A stretch of DNA of 17,238 bases from the NCBI GenBank assembly GCA_934101115.1, contig CAKOPW010000022.1, forward strand, positions 1-17,238, written 5' to 3'. A model generated the notes under the pieces. It was not told the DNA's origin, did no database searches, and was given only the letters and a program-made list of their open reading frames with translations. Below are positions 1 to 8,000 of this stretch, piece after piece (position 1 is the stretch's first letter; every line of letters starts with the position of its first letter). The position numbers were made by a program, and so were the translations under genes. The DNA is from an uncultured Bacilli bacterium. GTDB lineage: Bacteria; Bacillota_I; Bacilli_A; RF39; UBA660.

Positions 1-810
1 ATGCATACAACAGAAAATATAAAGGATTTTTTAACATGTTTTGATATGAATGGAAGCAAGGTTTTAACTGTTGCTGGAAGTGGAGATCAACTTCTTAATG
101 CCTATGCTTTAGGAGCATCATACGTAGATATATTTGATATAAATCCACTTGCAAAATGTGGAGTTGACTTAAAAGTTTCTGCTGCAAAATGTTTATCATA
201 TGATGAATTTATTCACTTTTTCTTTTCTAATTTTCCTGAATTCTTTTCTGAGGAATTATATGCTAAAATATATTCCTTATTAGATTCAGACACAAAACTA
301 CTTTTTGATACTTTTTTTCAAAAGTTTGGTGTTAAAGATTCTATAAAAAAATTGTATTATCAAATGAATCCGTCATTAAAGAAAATGCAACAAATGAATT
401 TGTATTTAGAAGAGTACTACTATTATGTCTTAAAAGAACGCTTAAAAAATAAAAAAATTAATTTTATTGAATCACCAATTCAAGATCTAAAAGCAAATAT
501 TAACAATTCTTATGATGTCATGATGTTTTCCAATATAAGTGATTCTATCAACGATATATTTGGAGGAAAAGCTTTAAATGAATATTTAAAATTAATCGCT
601 TCTTTGACAGAAAAATTAAATCAAGGAGGATCTATTGAAATAGGTTACATATATGGAACTTATTCTAAAGATGATACCATAAGTGATTTTGTAAGTGATA
701 AAAAGCGCCAAAAGATATTTAAACCCGATATATTTTGCGATTTATCAGTACGTCCATATACTGATTCAACATATGCTGATCGTATTGTCTATTACACTAA
801 GAAAAAATAA
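1..810 (+). CDS. DUF3419-like SAM-dependent transferase-fold protein
   Basis: A 269-residue cytosolic protein with no signal peptide or membrane segment. Residues 21-49 read as a methyltransferase-type motif I: a beta strand (VLTVAG), the glycine loop GSGDQ at 26-30, a helix with LGAS, then a second strand ending in DIFDINP (43-49), where the acidic residue would hold the SAM ribose. The following helix (DLKVSAAKCLSYDEFIHFF) resembles the 'LELKLAA...L.YEEF' stretch of DUF3419/BtaA proteins as I recall it. BtaA transfers a 3-amino-3-carboxypropyl group from SAM to diacylglycerol to make betaine lipids, but this protein is shorter than BtaA, so the substrate cannot be assigned. The ATG is the first base of the window, so its RBS and promoter cannot be seen and an upstream start cannot be excluded. 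aspS follows 54 bases later with its own promoter. Confidence 0.7.
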   Translation: MHTTENIKDFLTCFDMNGSKVLTVAGSGDQLLNAYALGASYVDIFDINPLAKCGVDLKVSAAKCLSYDEFIHFFFSNFPEFFSEELYAKIYSLLDSDTKLLFDTFFQKFGVKDSIKKLYYQMNPSLKKMQQMNLYLEEYYYYVLKERLKNKKINFIESPIQDLKANINNSYDVMMFSNISDSINDIFGGKALNEYLKLIASLTEKLNQGGSIEIGYIYGTYSKDDTISDFVSDKKRQKIFKPDIFCDLSVRPYTDSTYADRIVYYTKKK

Positions 811-831
811 ATATAAAAGTTAAAGAAAATA

Positions 832-840
832 TGCTATAAT
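832..840 (+). promoter_or_regulatory. Extended -10 promoter of aspS
   Basis: TGCTATAAT is a perfect -10 hexamer with the TGn extension. No good -35 lies 16-18 bases upstream (TATAAA at 812-817). Transcription would start near 847, about 18 bases before the ATG. That is too short for a T-box, so aspS is not under tRNA-sensing leader control here. Confidence 0.6.
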
Positions 841-864
841 AATTTACGAAGTGGAGGAGTTTTT

Positions 865-2628
865 ATGCAAAATAGAACTCATAATTTAAATGAATTAAGA
901 ATAGAAAACGTAGGAGAAAAAGTTGAATTAGTAGGTTGGCTTGAAAATGTTAGAAAAGTTAGTAAAAATTTAGCATTTCTAATTTTAAGAGATTTCTATG
1001 GAATAACTCAAATTGTTGTTGAAAATGAAGATATTATGAACATTATAGATTCTATCAACTGTGAATCAACAATCAAAGTATATGGTACTGTAAGAGAAAG
1101 AACTAGTAAAAATCCTAAAATACCAACTGGAGATATTGAAGTTGTACCTGATAAAATTGAAGTTATTGGAAAGTGTATTTATAATGAACTTCCATTTGAA
1201 ATCAATTTCTCTAAAAATGCTGATGAAAATACAAGATTAAAATATAGATATCTAGACTTAAGAAATCCTTTAGTAAAAGAAAAAATTGTTTTAAGAAGTA
1301 AAATCATATCTGAACTTAGAAGTAGAATGATTGATGAAGGATTCTTGGAAATAACAACTCCAATTTTAACAGCTTCATCACCAGAAGGAGCAAGAGATTA
1401 TTTAGTTCCTTCAAGAAACTATCCTGGAGAATTCTATGCACTTCCACAAGCACCTCAACAATTTAAACAACTTCTTATGACTTCTGGATTTGATAGATAT
1501 TTCCAAATCGCGCCATGCTTTAGAGATGAAGATGCCAGAGCGGATAGAAGCCCTGGAGAATTTTATCAACTAGATATGGAAATGTGTTTTGCTGATCAAG
1601 AGGATGTTTTCTCAGTAATTGAGAAGGTTTTACCTGATGTATTTGCTAAATATGGTGTTTATAAAAGTGCATCAACTGTTCCTTTCAGAAGAATAACTTA
1701 TAAAGATGCTTTAGAAACTTATGGATCTGATAAACCAGATTTAAGAATAGATTTAAAATTAAAAGATATAACAAATATAGCAGCAAAAACTGACTTTGCA
1801 GACTTTAAAGATGCTTATGTTACTTGTGTTGCCGTAGACAATTTTAAAGAAAGTAGAAAATATATTGATAAATTAGTAGAAGATGTATACGCTTTAACAA
1901 ATAATAAAGTTTATTGGTTTAAAGTTGATGAAAATGGAGAATTAACTGGTGGAATATCTAAATTCTTAGATGAAGTTAAAGAAGAATTAAAGAGTACTCT
2001 TGAATTAAAACCAAATACTTTTGTAGCTATTTCTGCTGGTAAAAAGTTAAATGCTTTAAAAACAGGTGGAGTATTAATAAAACAAATAGGTGCTTCAGTT
2101 GAAGGACATATGAATAAAGAAACTTATGAGTTCTGTTGGATAGTAGATTTCCCAATGTATGAGATTGGTGAAGAATCAGGAGAATTAGAGTTCTGTCATA
2201 ATCCATTCTCAATGCCTCAAGGTGGTTTAAAAGTTTTGGAGGAAGCTGAAGGAAACTTAGAACGCGAACTAGAAATAGTAGCTTATCAATATGATCTTGT
2301 ATGTAATGGTGTTGAACTTTCAAGTGGAGCTGTAAGAAATCATGATCCAGAGATTATGATTAAAGCGTTTGAACTTGTTGGTTTAGGTGAAGAAGATGTT
2401 AAGAAAAAATTCCCTGCAATGTATAATGCATTCTGCTATGGTGCACCATCACATGCTGGAATTGCACCAGGAGTTGATCGTATGATTATGCTTATAACTG
2501 GAGAAGAGAGTATAAGAGAAGTTATACCTTTCCCAATGAATAGCAAAGCTCAAGACTTACTAATGGGTTCGCCATGCAAGGTAAGTGAAAAACAACTTAA
2601 AGATGTTCATATTAAAGTTATAGATTAA
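865..2628 (+). CDS. aspS: Aspartate--tRNA ligase
   Basis: Class IIb aminoacyl-tRNA synthetase that charges tRNA(Asp) with aspartate in the cytosol. Its 587 residues match the usual bacterial length. Domains in order: N-terminal OB-fold anticodon-binding domain (about 1-105, with VELVGWLENVRKVSKNLAFL), the catalytic domain opening with RLKYRYLDLR and motif 1 (LRSRMIDEGFLEITTP), flipping-loop region SPEGARDYLVPSR, motif 2 (FRDEDARADR, 219-228), the bacterial GAD insertion (about 290-415), and motif 3 GVDRMIMLITGEESIREVIPFP (from 536; the catalytic Arg is in GVDR). The start is supported by GGAGGAG at 853-859, five bases before the ATG. Motif 2 continues SPGEFYQLDMEM, one residue longer than the RADRQPEFTQID form common in Bacillus and E. 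coli. Whether it also charges tRNA(Asn) cannot be read from this window. Confidence 0.97.
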   Translation: MQNRTHNLNELRIENVGEKVELVGWLENVRKVSKNLAFLILRDFYGITQIVVENEDIMNIIDSINCESTIKVYGTVRERTSKNPKIPTGDIEVVPDKIEVIGKCIYNELPFEINFSKNADENTRLKYRYLDLRNPLVKEKIVLRSKIISELRSRMIDEGFLEITTPILTASSPEGARDYLVPSRNYPGEFYALPQAPQQFKQLLMTSGFDRYFQIAPCFRDEDARADRSPGEFYQLDMEMCFADQEDVFSVIEKVLPDVFAKYGVYKSASTVPFRRITYKDALETYGSDKPDLRIDLKLKDITNIAAKTDFADFKDAYVTCVAVDNFKESRKYIDKLVEDVYALTNNKVYWFKVDENGELTGGISKFLDEVKEELKSTLELKPNTFVAISAGKKLNALKTGGVLIKQIGASVEGHMNKETYEFCWIVDFPMYEIGEESGELEFCHNPFSMPQGGLKVLEEAEGNLERELEIVAYQYDLVCNGVELSSGAVRNHDPEIMIKAFELVGLGEEDVKKKFPAMYNAFCYGAPSHAGIAPGVDRMIMLITGEESIREVIPFPMNSKAQDLLMGSPCKVSEKQLKDVHIKVID

Positions 2629-2663
2629 AGGTAAATTTAATTTGCCTTTTAATTTTATCTTTT
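2627..2663 (+). terminator. Rho-independent terminator after aspS
   Basis: AAAGGTAAA (2627-2635) pairs with TTTGCCTTT (2641-2649) across a 5-base loop, with one G-U pair, and is followed by interrupted T-rich sequence to 2663. The stem overlaps the aspS stop codon. It is weak, so read-through into the HD gene is possible. Confidence 0.55.
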
Positions 2664-2681
2664 TAGAAAGGAATAAAACCT

Positions 2682-3617
2682 ATGTTTAGACAAGTTAATG
2701 GATATGTAAAATTTTTAGAAAAGAAAATTCCCCAAGATATAAAGAAATATTATGGAACACCATCTTTACAAAGACTAAAACGTGTTGGATATTTTTGTGG
2801 TATGGATTTTGCCTCTCGAGATGTGTACTCTTTTAAAGAATACTTAAGTACTTATGCGCATTCAATAACAACAGCTGGTATAACTTCAATGTTCACCGAT
2901 GATAAAAAAGCAATTCTTGCGGCTTTATATCATGATGTGTCCAAGCCAACATGTTCTCATGTAATAGATTATATGAATGGTGATTATAAAACTCAAGAAA
3001 GTACCGAAGAATTTACTAAACAAATAATTTTAGATGATGTGCTTTTAAGAAAATATCTTAAAGATGATGGAATTGAGCCTGAAGAAGTATATGACTTTAA
3101 GAATTATTCTCTAGTGGATTTAGATCGACCATCACTTTGTGCCGATAGAATCGATGGAGTCCTTTTAAGCTCTCTTGTTTGGAGTGAAACGTTAAAGTTA
3201 AAAGAAGCAAAAAAGATGTTAAAGAATCTTGAAGCATACATAAATGAATATGGTGAAAGAGAAATCGGTTTTAAAAATCTAGAGTTAGCAACTCAATTTG
3301 TAAGGCAAAACGATATCATAAATAGATATACACATTCCAGCTGGGATACATATATGATGCAACTTCTTGCTGATATAATTGCACTTGCTATTAAAGAAGA
3401 ATTGATAACTTATGAAGGCCTTTATTATATTGATGATGTTACGTTATTTAGACTTTTAGAATACTCTGAAAATCCAATTTTAAGAAATAAATTAACAGAG
3501 TTTGAAAATATTTTAATGGATGATATACCTATTCCAATTAATCCGGAAATAAAGGATAGAAAAATTAATCCACTTGTAGCTGGAAAAAGATTAAATAAAA
3601 ATATTTCTTTACGTTAA
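2682..3617 (+). CDS. HD-domain phosphohydrolase-like protein
   Basis: A 311-residue cytosolic protein with the HD superfamily metal-binding signature: H60 (TYAHSITTAG), H84-D85 (ALYHDVSKP) and D155 (LCADRID). This order H...HD...D is what the family uses to bind one or two divalent metals and hydrolyse phosphoester bonds, usually of nucleotides. The substrate is not identifiable; the sequence lacks a GD.GYP motif and shows no RelA-type synthetase domain. Start support: AGAAAGGA at 2665-2672, nine bases before the ATG. It lies 53 bases after aspS, behind a weak terminator, and I see no strong own promoter, so partial co-transcription with aspS is plausible. Residues 1-55 (a helical stretch with FLEKKIPQDIKKYYG) precede the HD core and are not recognised. 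Confidence 0.75.
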   Translation: MFRQVNGYVKFLEKKIPQDIKKYYGTPSLQRLKRVGYFCGMDFASRDVYSFKEYLSTYAHSITTAGITSMFTDDKKAILAALYHDVSKPTCSHVIDYMNGDYKTQESTEEFTKQIILDDVLLRKYLKDDGIEPEEVYDFKNYSLVDLDRPSLCADRIDGVLLSSLVWSETLKLKEAKKMLKNLEAYINEYGEREIGFKNLELATQFVRQNDIINRYTHSSWDTYMMQLLADIIALAIKEELITYEGLYYIDDVTLFRLLEYSENPILRNKLTEFENILMDDIPIPINPEIKDRKINPLVAGKRLNKNISLR

Positions 3618-3632
3618 GTATTTTCATTTCAA

Positions 3633-3661
3633 TTGATTTTATAAGTAATATATTCTATAAT
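3633..3661 (+). promoter_or_regulatory. Sigma-A-type promoter for the TasA/camelysin-like gene
   Basis: TTGATT (3633-3638), a 17-base spacer, and a perfect TATAAT (3656-3661). Transcription would start near 3668. The RBS AGGTGATC (3674-3681) is an exact match to the downstream half of the anti-Shine-Dalgarno complement, just before the ATG at 3684. Confidence 0.75.
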
Positions 3662-3683
3662 TTTAAATAGAATAGGTGATCAT

Positions 3684-4289
3684 ATGAAAAAACGTAATAG
3701 TTTAATACTAGTTATTTTGTTAATGAGTATCGGTTTTGCTGCAGTATCAACAACATTAATAATAAACGGAAGTACAAAGATATCTGAAAACATAGATGAC
3801 TTTGATGTTTATTTTTCAAAAGCCATACTTGATAATGTTGATAAAAGTGGAGAATTCATTGATGACACAAATAAAATAATCACATTTACAACAAATGATC
3901 TAAGTGCTGTAGGTGATACATCAACACTTACTTATGAAGTAACAAATGCTAGCAAAAACTATGATGCTGTAGTTCAAGTTAACTGTGAAGGTGCAAATGA
4001 TTATTTACAAGTATCAATGGTTCCTGATAACTTAACTATAGAAGCAACTACTACTAAAACTGGAACTGTTAAAGTTGAATTAAAAAAGACAAGTGTTACA
4101 AATCAAGAAGTCCCAATAACTTGTAAATTAAACATTGTTGCATCTGAAAGAACAAGCTTAGGCGCAAATGAAGTAGTAAAATATAATTATAAAGCTAAAA
4201 ATATAACTTATGATGATACAAATACTCAAATGGGTTGTACTGATGTTCAAACATGTATTCAAAAAATAGACAAGATATTAGAAAGTTAA
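3684..4289 (+). CDS. Secreted or membrane-anchored TasA/camelysin-like small protein
   Basis: A 201-residue exported protein. Residues 1-30 form a signal sequence: basic MKKR, hydrophobic core (about 6-26), then STTLIINGSTKI. This 'GFA.VSTTL.I.G' ending followed by a short DFDVYFS beta strand resembles Firmicutes precursors of the TasA/camelysin type, whose signals are often cut by SipW-like peptidases. The rest looks beta-rich and Ig-like (DTSTLTYEVTNASKNYDAVV; TKTGTVKVELKKT) with four cysteines, two in the body (VNCEG, ITCKL) and two in a C-terminal motif, MGCTDVQTCIQKIDKIL. I recall similar 'CT.VQ.CI..L' tails in uncultured Bacilli surface proteins. No sortase motif or C-terminal membrane anchor is present, so attachment, if any, would be through an uncleaved N-terminus. 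It is monocistronic, with its own promoter and a strong terminator. A biofilm-fibre role is only a family-based guess. Confidence 0.6.
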   Translation: MKKRNSLILVILLMSIGFAAVSTTLIINGSTKISENIDDFDVYFSKAILDNVDKSGEFIDDTNKIITFTTNDLSAVGDTSTLTYEVTNASKNYDAVVQVNCEGANDYLQVSMVPDNLTIEATTTKTGTVKVELKKTSVTNQEVPITCKLNIVASERTSLGANEVVKYNYKAKNITYDDTNTQMGCTDVQTCIQKIDKILES

Positions 4290-4296
4290 AGCATAA

Positions 4297-4329
4297 AAAA
4301 ATTGGTAAAAAACTTACCAATTTTTATTT
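4297..4329. terminator. Bidirectional terminator between convergent genes
   Basis: AAAAATTGGTAA (4297-4308) and TTACCAATTTTT (4314-4325) form a perfect 12-bp stem with an AAAAC loop. There is a T tract on the right for the + gene and an A tract on the left that acts as a T tract for the - gene. The stem overlaps the stop codon of the TetR gene (4324-4326). Confidence 0.85.
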
Positions 4330-4899
4330 TGCATAATAATCTAGATTAGGAATAAGCAATTCTAAGTAATCAAGTATTTCTTCTTTTGTATATTTACTGC
4401 TGTTGCTAAGCCATTCAACACCAATATTTATAACTCCACCTAGATAAAATTTTGATATAACTTCCGTTGGCACTTTTAAGTTAATATCATTTTCTTTAAA
4501 TCTCTTTAAAATATCATCATTAACAACACTTAATAATATATCCATCATTATGCTACTTCTATTGTTTACCATTATTGAATTATAGACATCTCTTTTACTA
4601 TCAATATGATCTAAAAACAAACTGATCAATCTAATGTAATATTCACGTATGCTTAAGTTTTCTTTACAACTTTCATTAAGTTCACGAGCAAACTCTTCTT
4701 TTAAGTTGCTTAAAAAATCTACAAGAAGTTCATACTTATCTTCATAATGAGCATAAAATGTTGATCTATTAATCATTGCTTTAGAGCATATATCTGAAAC
4801 TTTTATTTCTTCAAAAGTTTTTTCTTTCATAAGTTCAAGTAAAGTTTGATAAATTAATTTTCTTGTTTTTATAACCCTTAAATCATCTTTTTTATTCAT
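4324..4899 (-). CDS. TetR/AcrR-family transcriptional regulator
   Basis: A 191-residue cytosolic DNA-binding protein. The N-terminus carries the TetR helix-turn-helix: TRKLIYQTLLELMKEKTFEE, then IKVSDICSKAMINRSTFYAHYEDKYELL, whose recognition helix (INRSTFYAHYEDK) is textbook TetR. The C-terminal ligand and dimer domain is helical and of the type seen in small Firmicutes TetR proteins. I choose the ATG at 4899, with GGTGA six bases upstream, over a TTG four codons earlier, which would sit inside the RBS. It is divergent from the MMPL exporter, with 178 bases between the start codons and TTTTGTTG repeats in that gap, the classical layout of a local repressor of an efflux gene. The -10 is so close to the RBS that its leader would be about 10 bases long. 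The ligand is unknown. Confidence 0.88.
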   Translation of the reverse strand: MNKKDDLRVIKTRKLIYQTLLELMKEKTFEEIKVSDICSKAMINRSTFYAHYEDKYELLVDFLSNLKEEFARELNESCKENLSIREYYIRLISLFLDHIDSKRDVYNSIMVNNRSSIMMDILLSVVNDDILKRFKENDINLKVPTEVISKFYLGGVINIGVEWLSNSSKYTKEEILDYLELLIPNLDYYAK

Positions 4900-4916
4900 T
4901 TCTTTCACCAATTTAT

Positions 4917-4944
4917 ATTATACGCAGATAAACAACAAAATCAA
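4917..4944 (-). promoter_or_regulatory. Promoter of the TetR-family gene
   Basis: On the minus strand, TTGATT (4939-4944), a 16-base spacer, and a perfect TATAAT (4917-4922). The -35 lies inside the left arm of the operator-like palindrome, consistent with autoregulation. Confidence 0.7.
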
Positions 4945-4999
4945 TGATAAATATTGTTTTGTTGGAAATAACTATACATATTTACTATTTTGTTGGAAA
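4933..4999. promoter_or_regulatory. Putative TetR operator cluster (TTTTGTTG half-sites)
   Basis: Three copies of one element occur between the divergent genes: CAACAAAA at 4933-4940 (inverted), TTTTGTTGGAAA at 4957-4968, and the same 12 bases again at 4988-4999, exactly 31 bases (about three helical turns) later. The first two also form an imperfect 32-base palindrome, because the CAAT/ATTG inner arms match as well. The cluster overlaps the TetR -35 and a candidate exporter promoter. Binding by the neighbouring TetR protein is inferred from position only. Confidence 0.55.
4959..4988 (+). promoter_or_regulatory. Candidate promoter of the MMPL fusion gene
   Basis: TTGTTG (4959-4964), an 18-base spacer, and TACTAT (4983-4988), lying between and across the TTTTGTTGGAAA repeats. 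A second, weaker choice is TTGTGT (5022-5027), 17 bases, TAATAA (5045-5050). Neither is close to consensus, which would fit a gene that is normally kept low. Confidence 0.35.
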
Positions 5000-5077
5000 A
5001 CATACATATTTCAATTTACAGTTGTGTTATTTTTAAAATCTAAGTAATAAAATATAGAGGCGAATGGAGGAAATGAT

Positions 5078-8000
5078 ATGGATAAAATGTCCGAATTAAT
5101 TTGTAAACATAAGAAATTAATTCTAATAATATCTGTGCTTCTTTTAGTTTTATCATTCATTGGTAACTATTTAACTAAAATCAACTACGATATATTAGTT
5201 TACTTACCAAAAGATATTGAAACTATAAAGGGTCAAGATATTCTAACAGATGATTTTGATATGGGGTCATATTCAGTTGCTGTTGCTAATAATTTAAGCA
5301 GCAAAGATTTACTTGATCTTGAAGAAAAAATCAAAGATGTCGATGGAGTAAACCAAGTAATGTCAATATATGATGCAATTGGTACAGTTATTCCTATTTC
5401 TATGCTACCAAGTGAGATAACTGAAAAACTTCATAAAGACAACACTGATATGCTTTTTATTACATTTTACGGAAGTACATCAAGTGAAGAAACAATTGAT
5501 GCTGTAAAAGAAATAAGAAATATCAGTCAAGAAAAAATAAAACTTGGTGGTATGAGTTCAATGGTACTTGATACTATGGAACTATCTAATAAAGAAATAC
5601 TTATATATATTGTTATAGCTGTAATTCTTTGTATAGTTGTTCTTGAGTTATCACTTGACTCATATATGGTACCAATATTCTTACTATTAAATATTGGATG
5701 CGCCATAATGTATAACTTAGGAACAAATATTTTCTTAGGAGAGATATCTTATATTACTAAAGCATTAGTTGCTGTATTGCAATTAGGTGTTACAACTGAC
5801 TTCTCAATCTTCTTGTATCACTCATATGAAAGTAAAAAGAAGATATTTAAAACTAAAGAAGAGGCAATGAAAGAAGCCATTAAAGAAACATTTACATCAG
5901 TTATAGGTTCATCACTTACAACTGTTGCTGGATTCCTAGTATTATGTACAATGAAATTAACACTTGGACGTGACTTAGGTATAGTAATGGCTAAAGGAGT
6001 AATTCTTGGAGTTATATCAGTATTAACATTATTCCCAAGTTTATTACTTGTATTTGATTCTTTAATTGAAAAGACAAAACATAAGAGTTTGAATCTAAAA
6101 TTTGAAGGATTAAATAAATTCATTGTAAAACATCACGTTGCTTTATTTATTATATTCTTACTTGTATCTATTCCAGCATACTTAGGATATAAGAATGTAG
6201 AAGTTTATTACAAGATGGATTCATCTTTACCAGAAACTCTTGAAAGTATCAGTACTAATACAGAGTTAAAAGAGAAATTCAATATTGTAAGTCCAGAAAT
6301 AATCTTAGTTGACACTAGTTTAAAAAATGACGATGTTGCTAAAATGTTGGATGAAATAAAAAATGTAGATGGAATTGATTTTGTATTATCATTTAATGAA
6401 CTTAAAGAACATGGTTTAACCGAAAATATGTTAAGTGATGATCTTGTAAAAATGTTTAAAAATGATAAATATGAAATGGTTTTAATAAATTCACTTTATG
6501 AAGTCGCTAGTGATGAACTTAATAATCAAGTAGACGTTATAAATGGAATTGTTAAAAAATATGATGATAACATAATCGTTGCTGGTGAAGGACCACTTAT
6601 GAAAGACTTAATTAAGATAAGTGATACAGATTTCAACAATGTTAATTCATCATCAATTGTATGCATTTTATTAATTCTATTCATTGTACTTAAGAGTTTC
6701 AGTTTACCAATACTTCTAATATGTGCAATAGAATCAGCAATATTCATAAATATGTCAATATCATATTTTGGAGGTGTTGTGTTACCATTTGTTGCTCCAA
6801 TAGTTTTAGGTACAATTCAATTAGGTGCAACAATCGATTATGCAATTCTTTTAACTTCATCTTATCTTAAATTAAGACGTGAAGGAGTTGATAAGAAAGA
6901 AGCAGCTTTACAAACTCTAAACTATAATGGTAGATCAATATTAGTAAGTGGCTTATGCTTCTTTGCTGCAACATTTGGAGTAGGTGTTTATTCTCAACTA
7001 GAAATGGTTGGAAGTTTATGTACTCTTATTTCAAGAGGAGCAATTGTAAGTATGATAGTTGTTATAACTGTTTTACCTTCAATACTTCTAATATTTGATT
7101 CATTAATAATGAAAACTACGAAAGGATGTAATAATATGAAAAAAAATAATAAAAAGGTAATTGCTTCAGTATGTGCTTTATCATTTATGTTATTAAGCGT
7201 TCCAACAAATACTTATGCTTTATCAAGAATCGAAACTGTTTATGGTAAATTAGATTCTAATGGTAATTATTCATCAGTACTTGTAAATGAACATTTAAAA
7301 AATGATACTTCACTTAAAACTATTGAAGATTATACTGAATTAAGTGAAATATTAAATATTAATGGAAATGAAACATTAAATGTAAATGGTAATAAATTAA
7401 CTGTTGAAGCTAATGGAAAAGACATTTATTATCAAGGAGTTTATAATAAAAGTTTACCAATAAATATGGAAATAACTTATAAATTAAATGGTGAAAAAAT
7501 GTCTGTTGATGATATGTTAGGTAAAAGTGGTAAGGTAGAAATATCTATAAAATATAAAAACACAGATAAACATATCGTTAAAGTAAATGGCAAAAATGAA
7601 ACTTTATATACACCATTTGTTGTAACTTTTGGAACAATTATAAATGATGGAACAAACATTGAAGTAGAAAATGGAAAAGTAATCAGTAATGGTAGCAAAA
7701 ATGTCATAGGTGCAATCGCTACTCCAGGATTATATGAAAGTTTAGATTTAAGCTCTTTAAAAAATACTGATACAATAAAAATTACTTATGAAACAACATG
7801 TTTTGAATTAAGTTCAATGTATTCTGTAATAACTCCAAAATTAGTTGATTCAAGCGACTTAAAAATATTTGATAAATTAGATACACTATATGAAAAATCA
7901 AATGAATTAAAATCTAATATGGATTTAATTGATACAAATACAAAGAAAATTAAAGAAGGATCTAGTAAGATAAAAAATGCTTTATCAAGTTCAATGAATG

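Noticed and set aside
841..864. T-box leader in front of aspS
   Set aside because: Only about 25 bases separate the -10 from the ATG, so there is no room for specifier stem or antiterminator.
2027..2323. Minus-strand open frame inside aspS, and similar frames inside the MMPL, tandem HD and LRR genes
   Set aside because: All are antisense to strongly supported genes, with no RBS, domain or promoter, and low-complexity composition typical of shadow frames.
4900..4911. TTG start four codons upstream in the TetR gene
   Set aside because: It lies on top of the GGTGA that serves the ATG at 4899, and only a few bases after the expected transcription start.
7081..7140. Frameshifted or broken gene at the MMPL/ectodomain junction
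   Set aside because: The frame is continuous across the junction with no stop, so nothing in the sequence shows breakage; reported instead as a fusion with an internal start.
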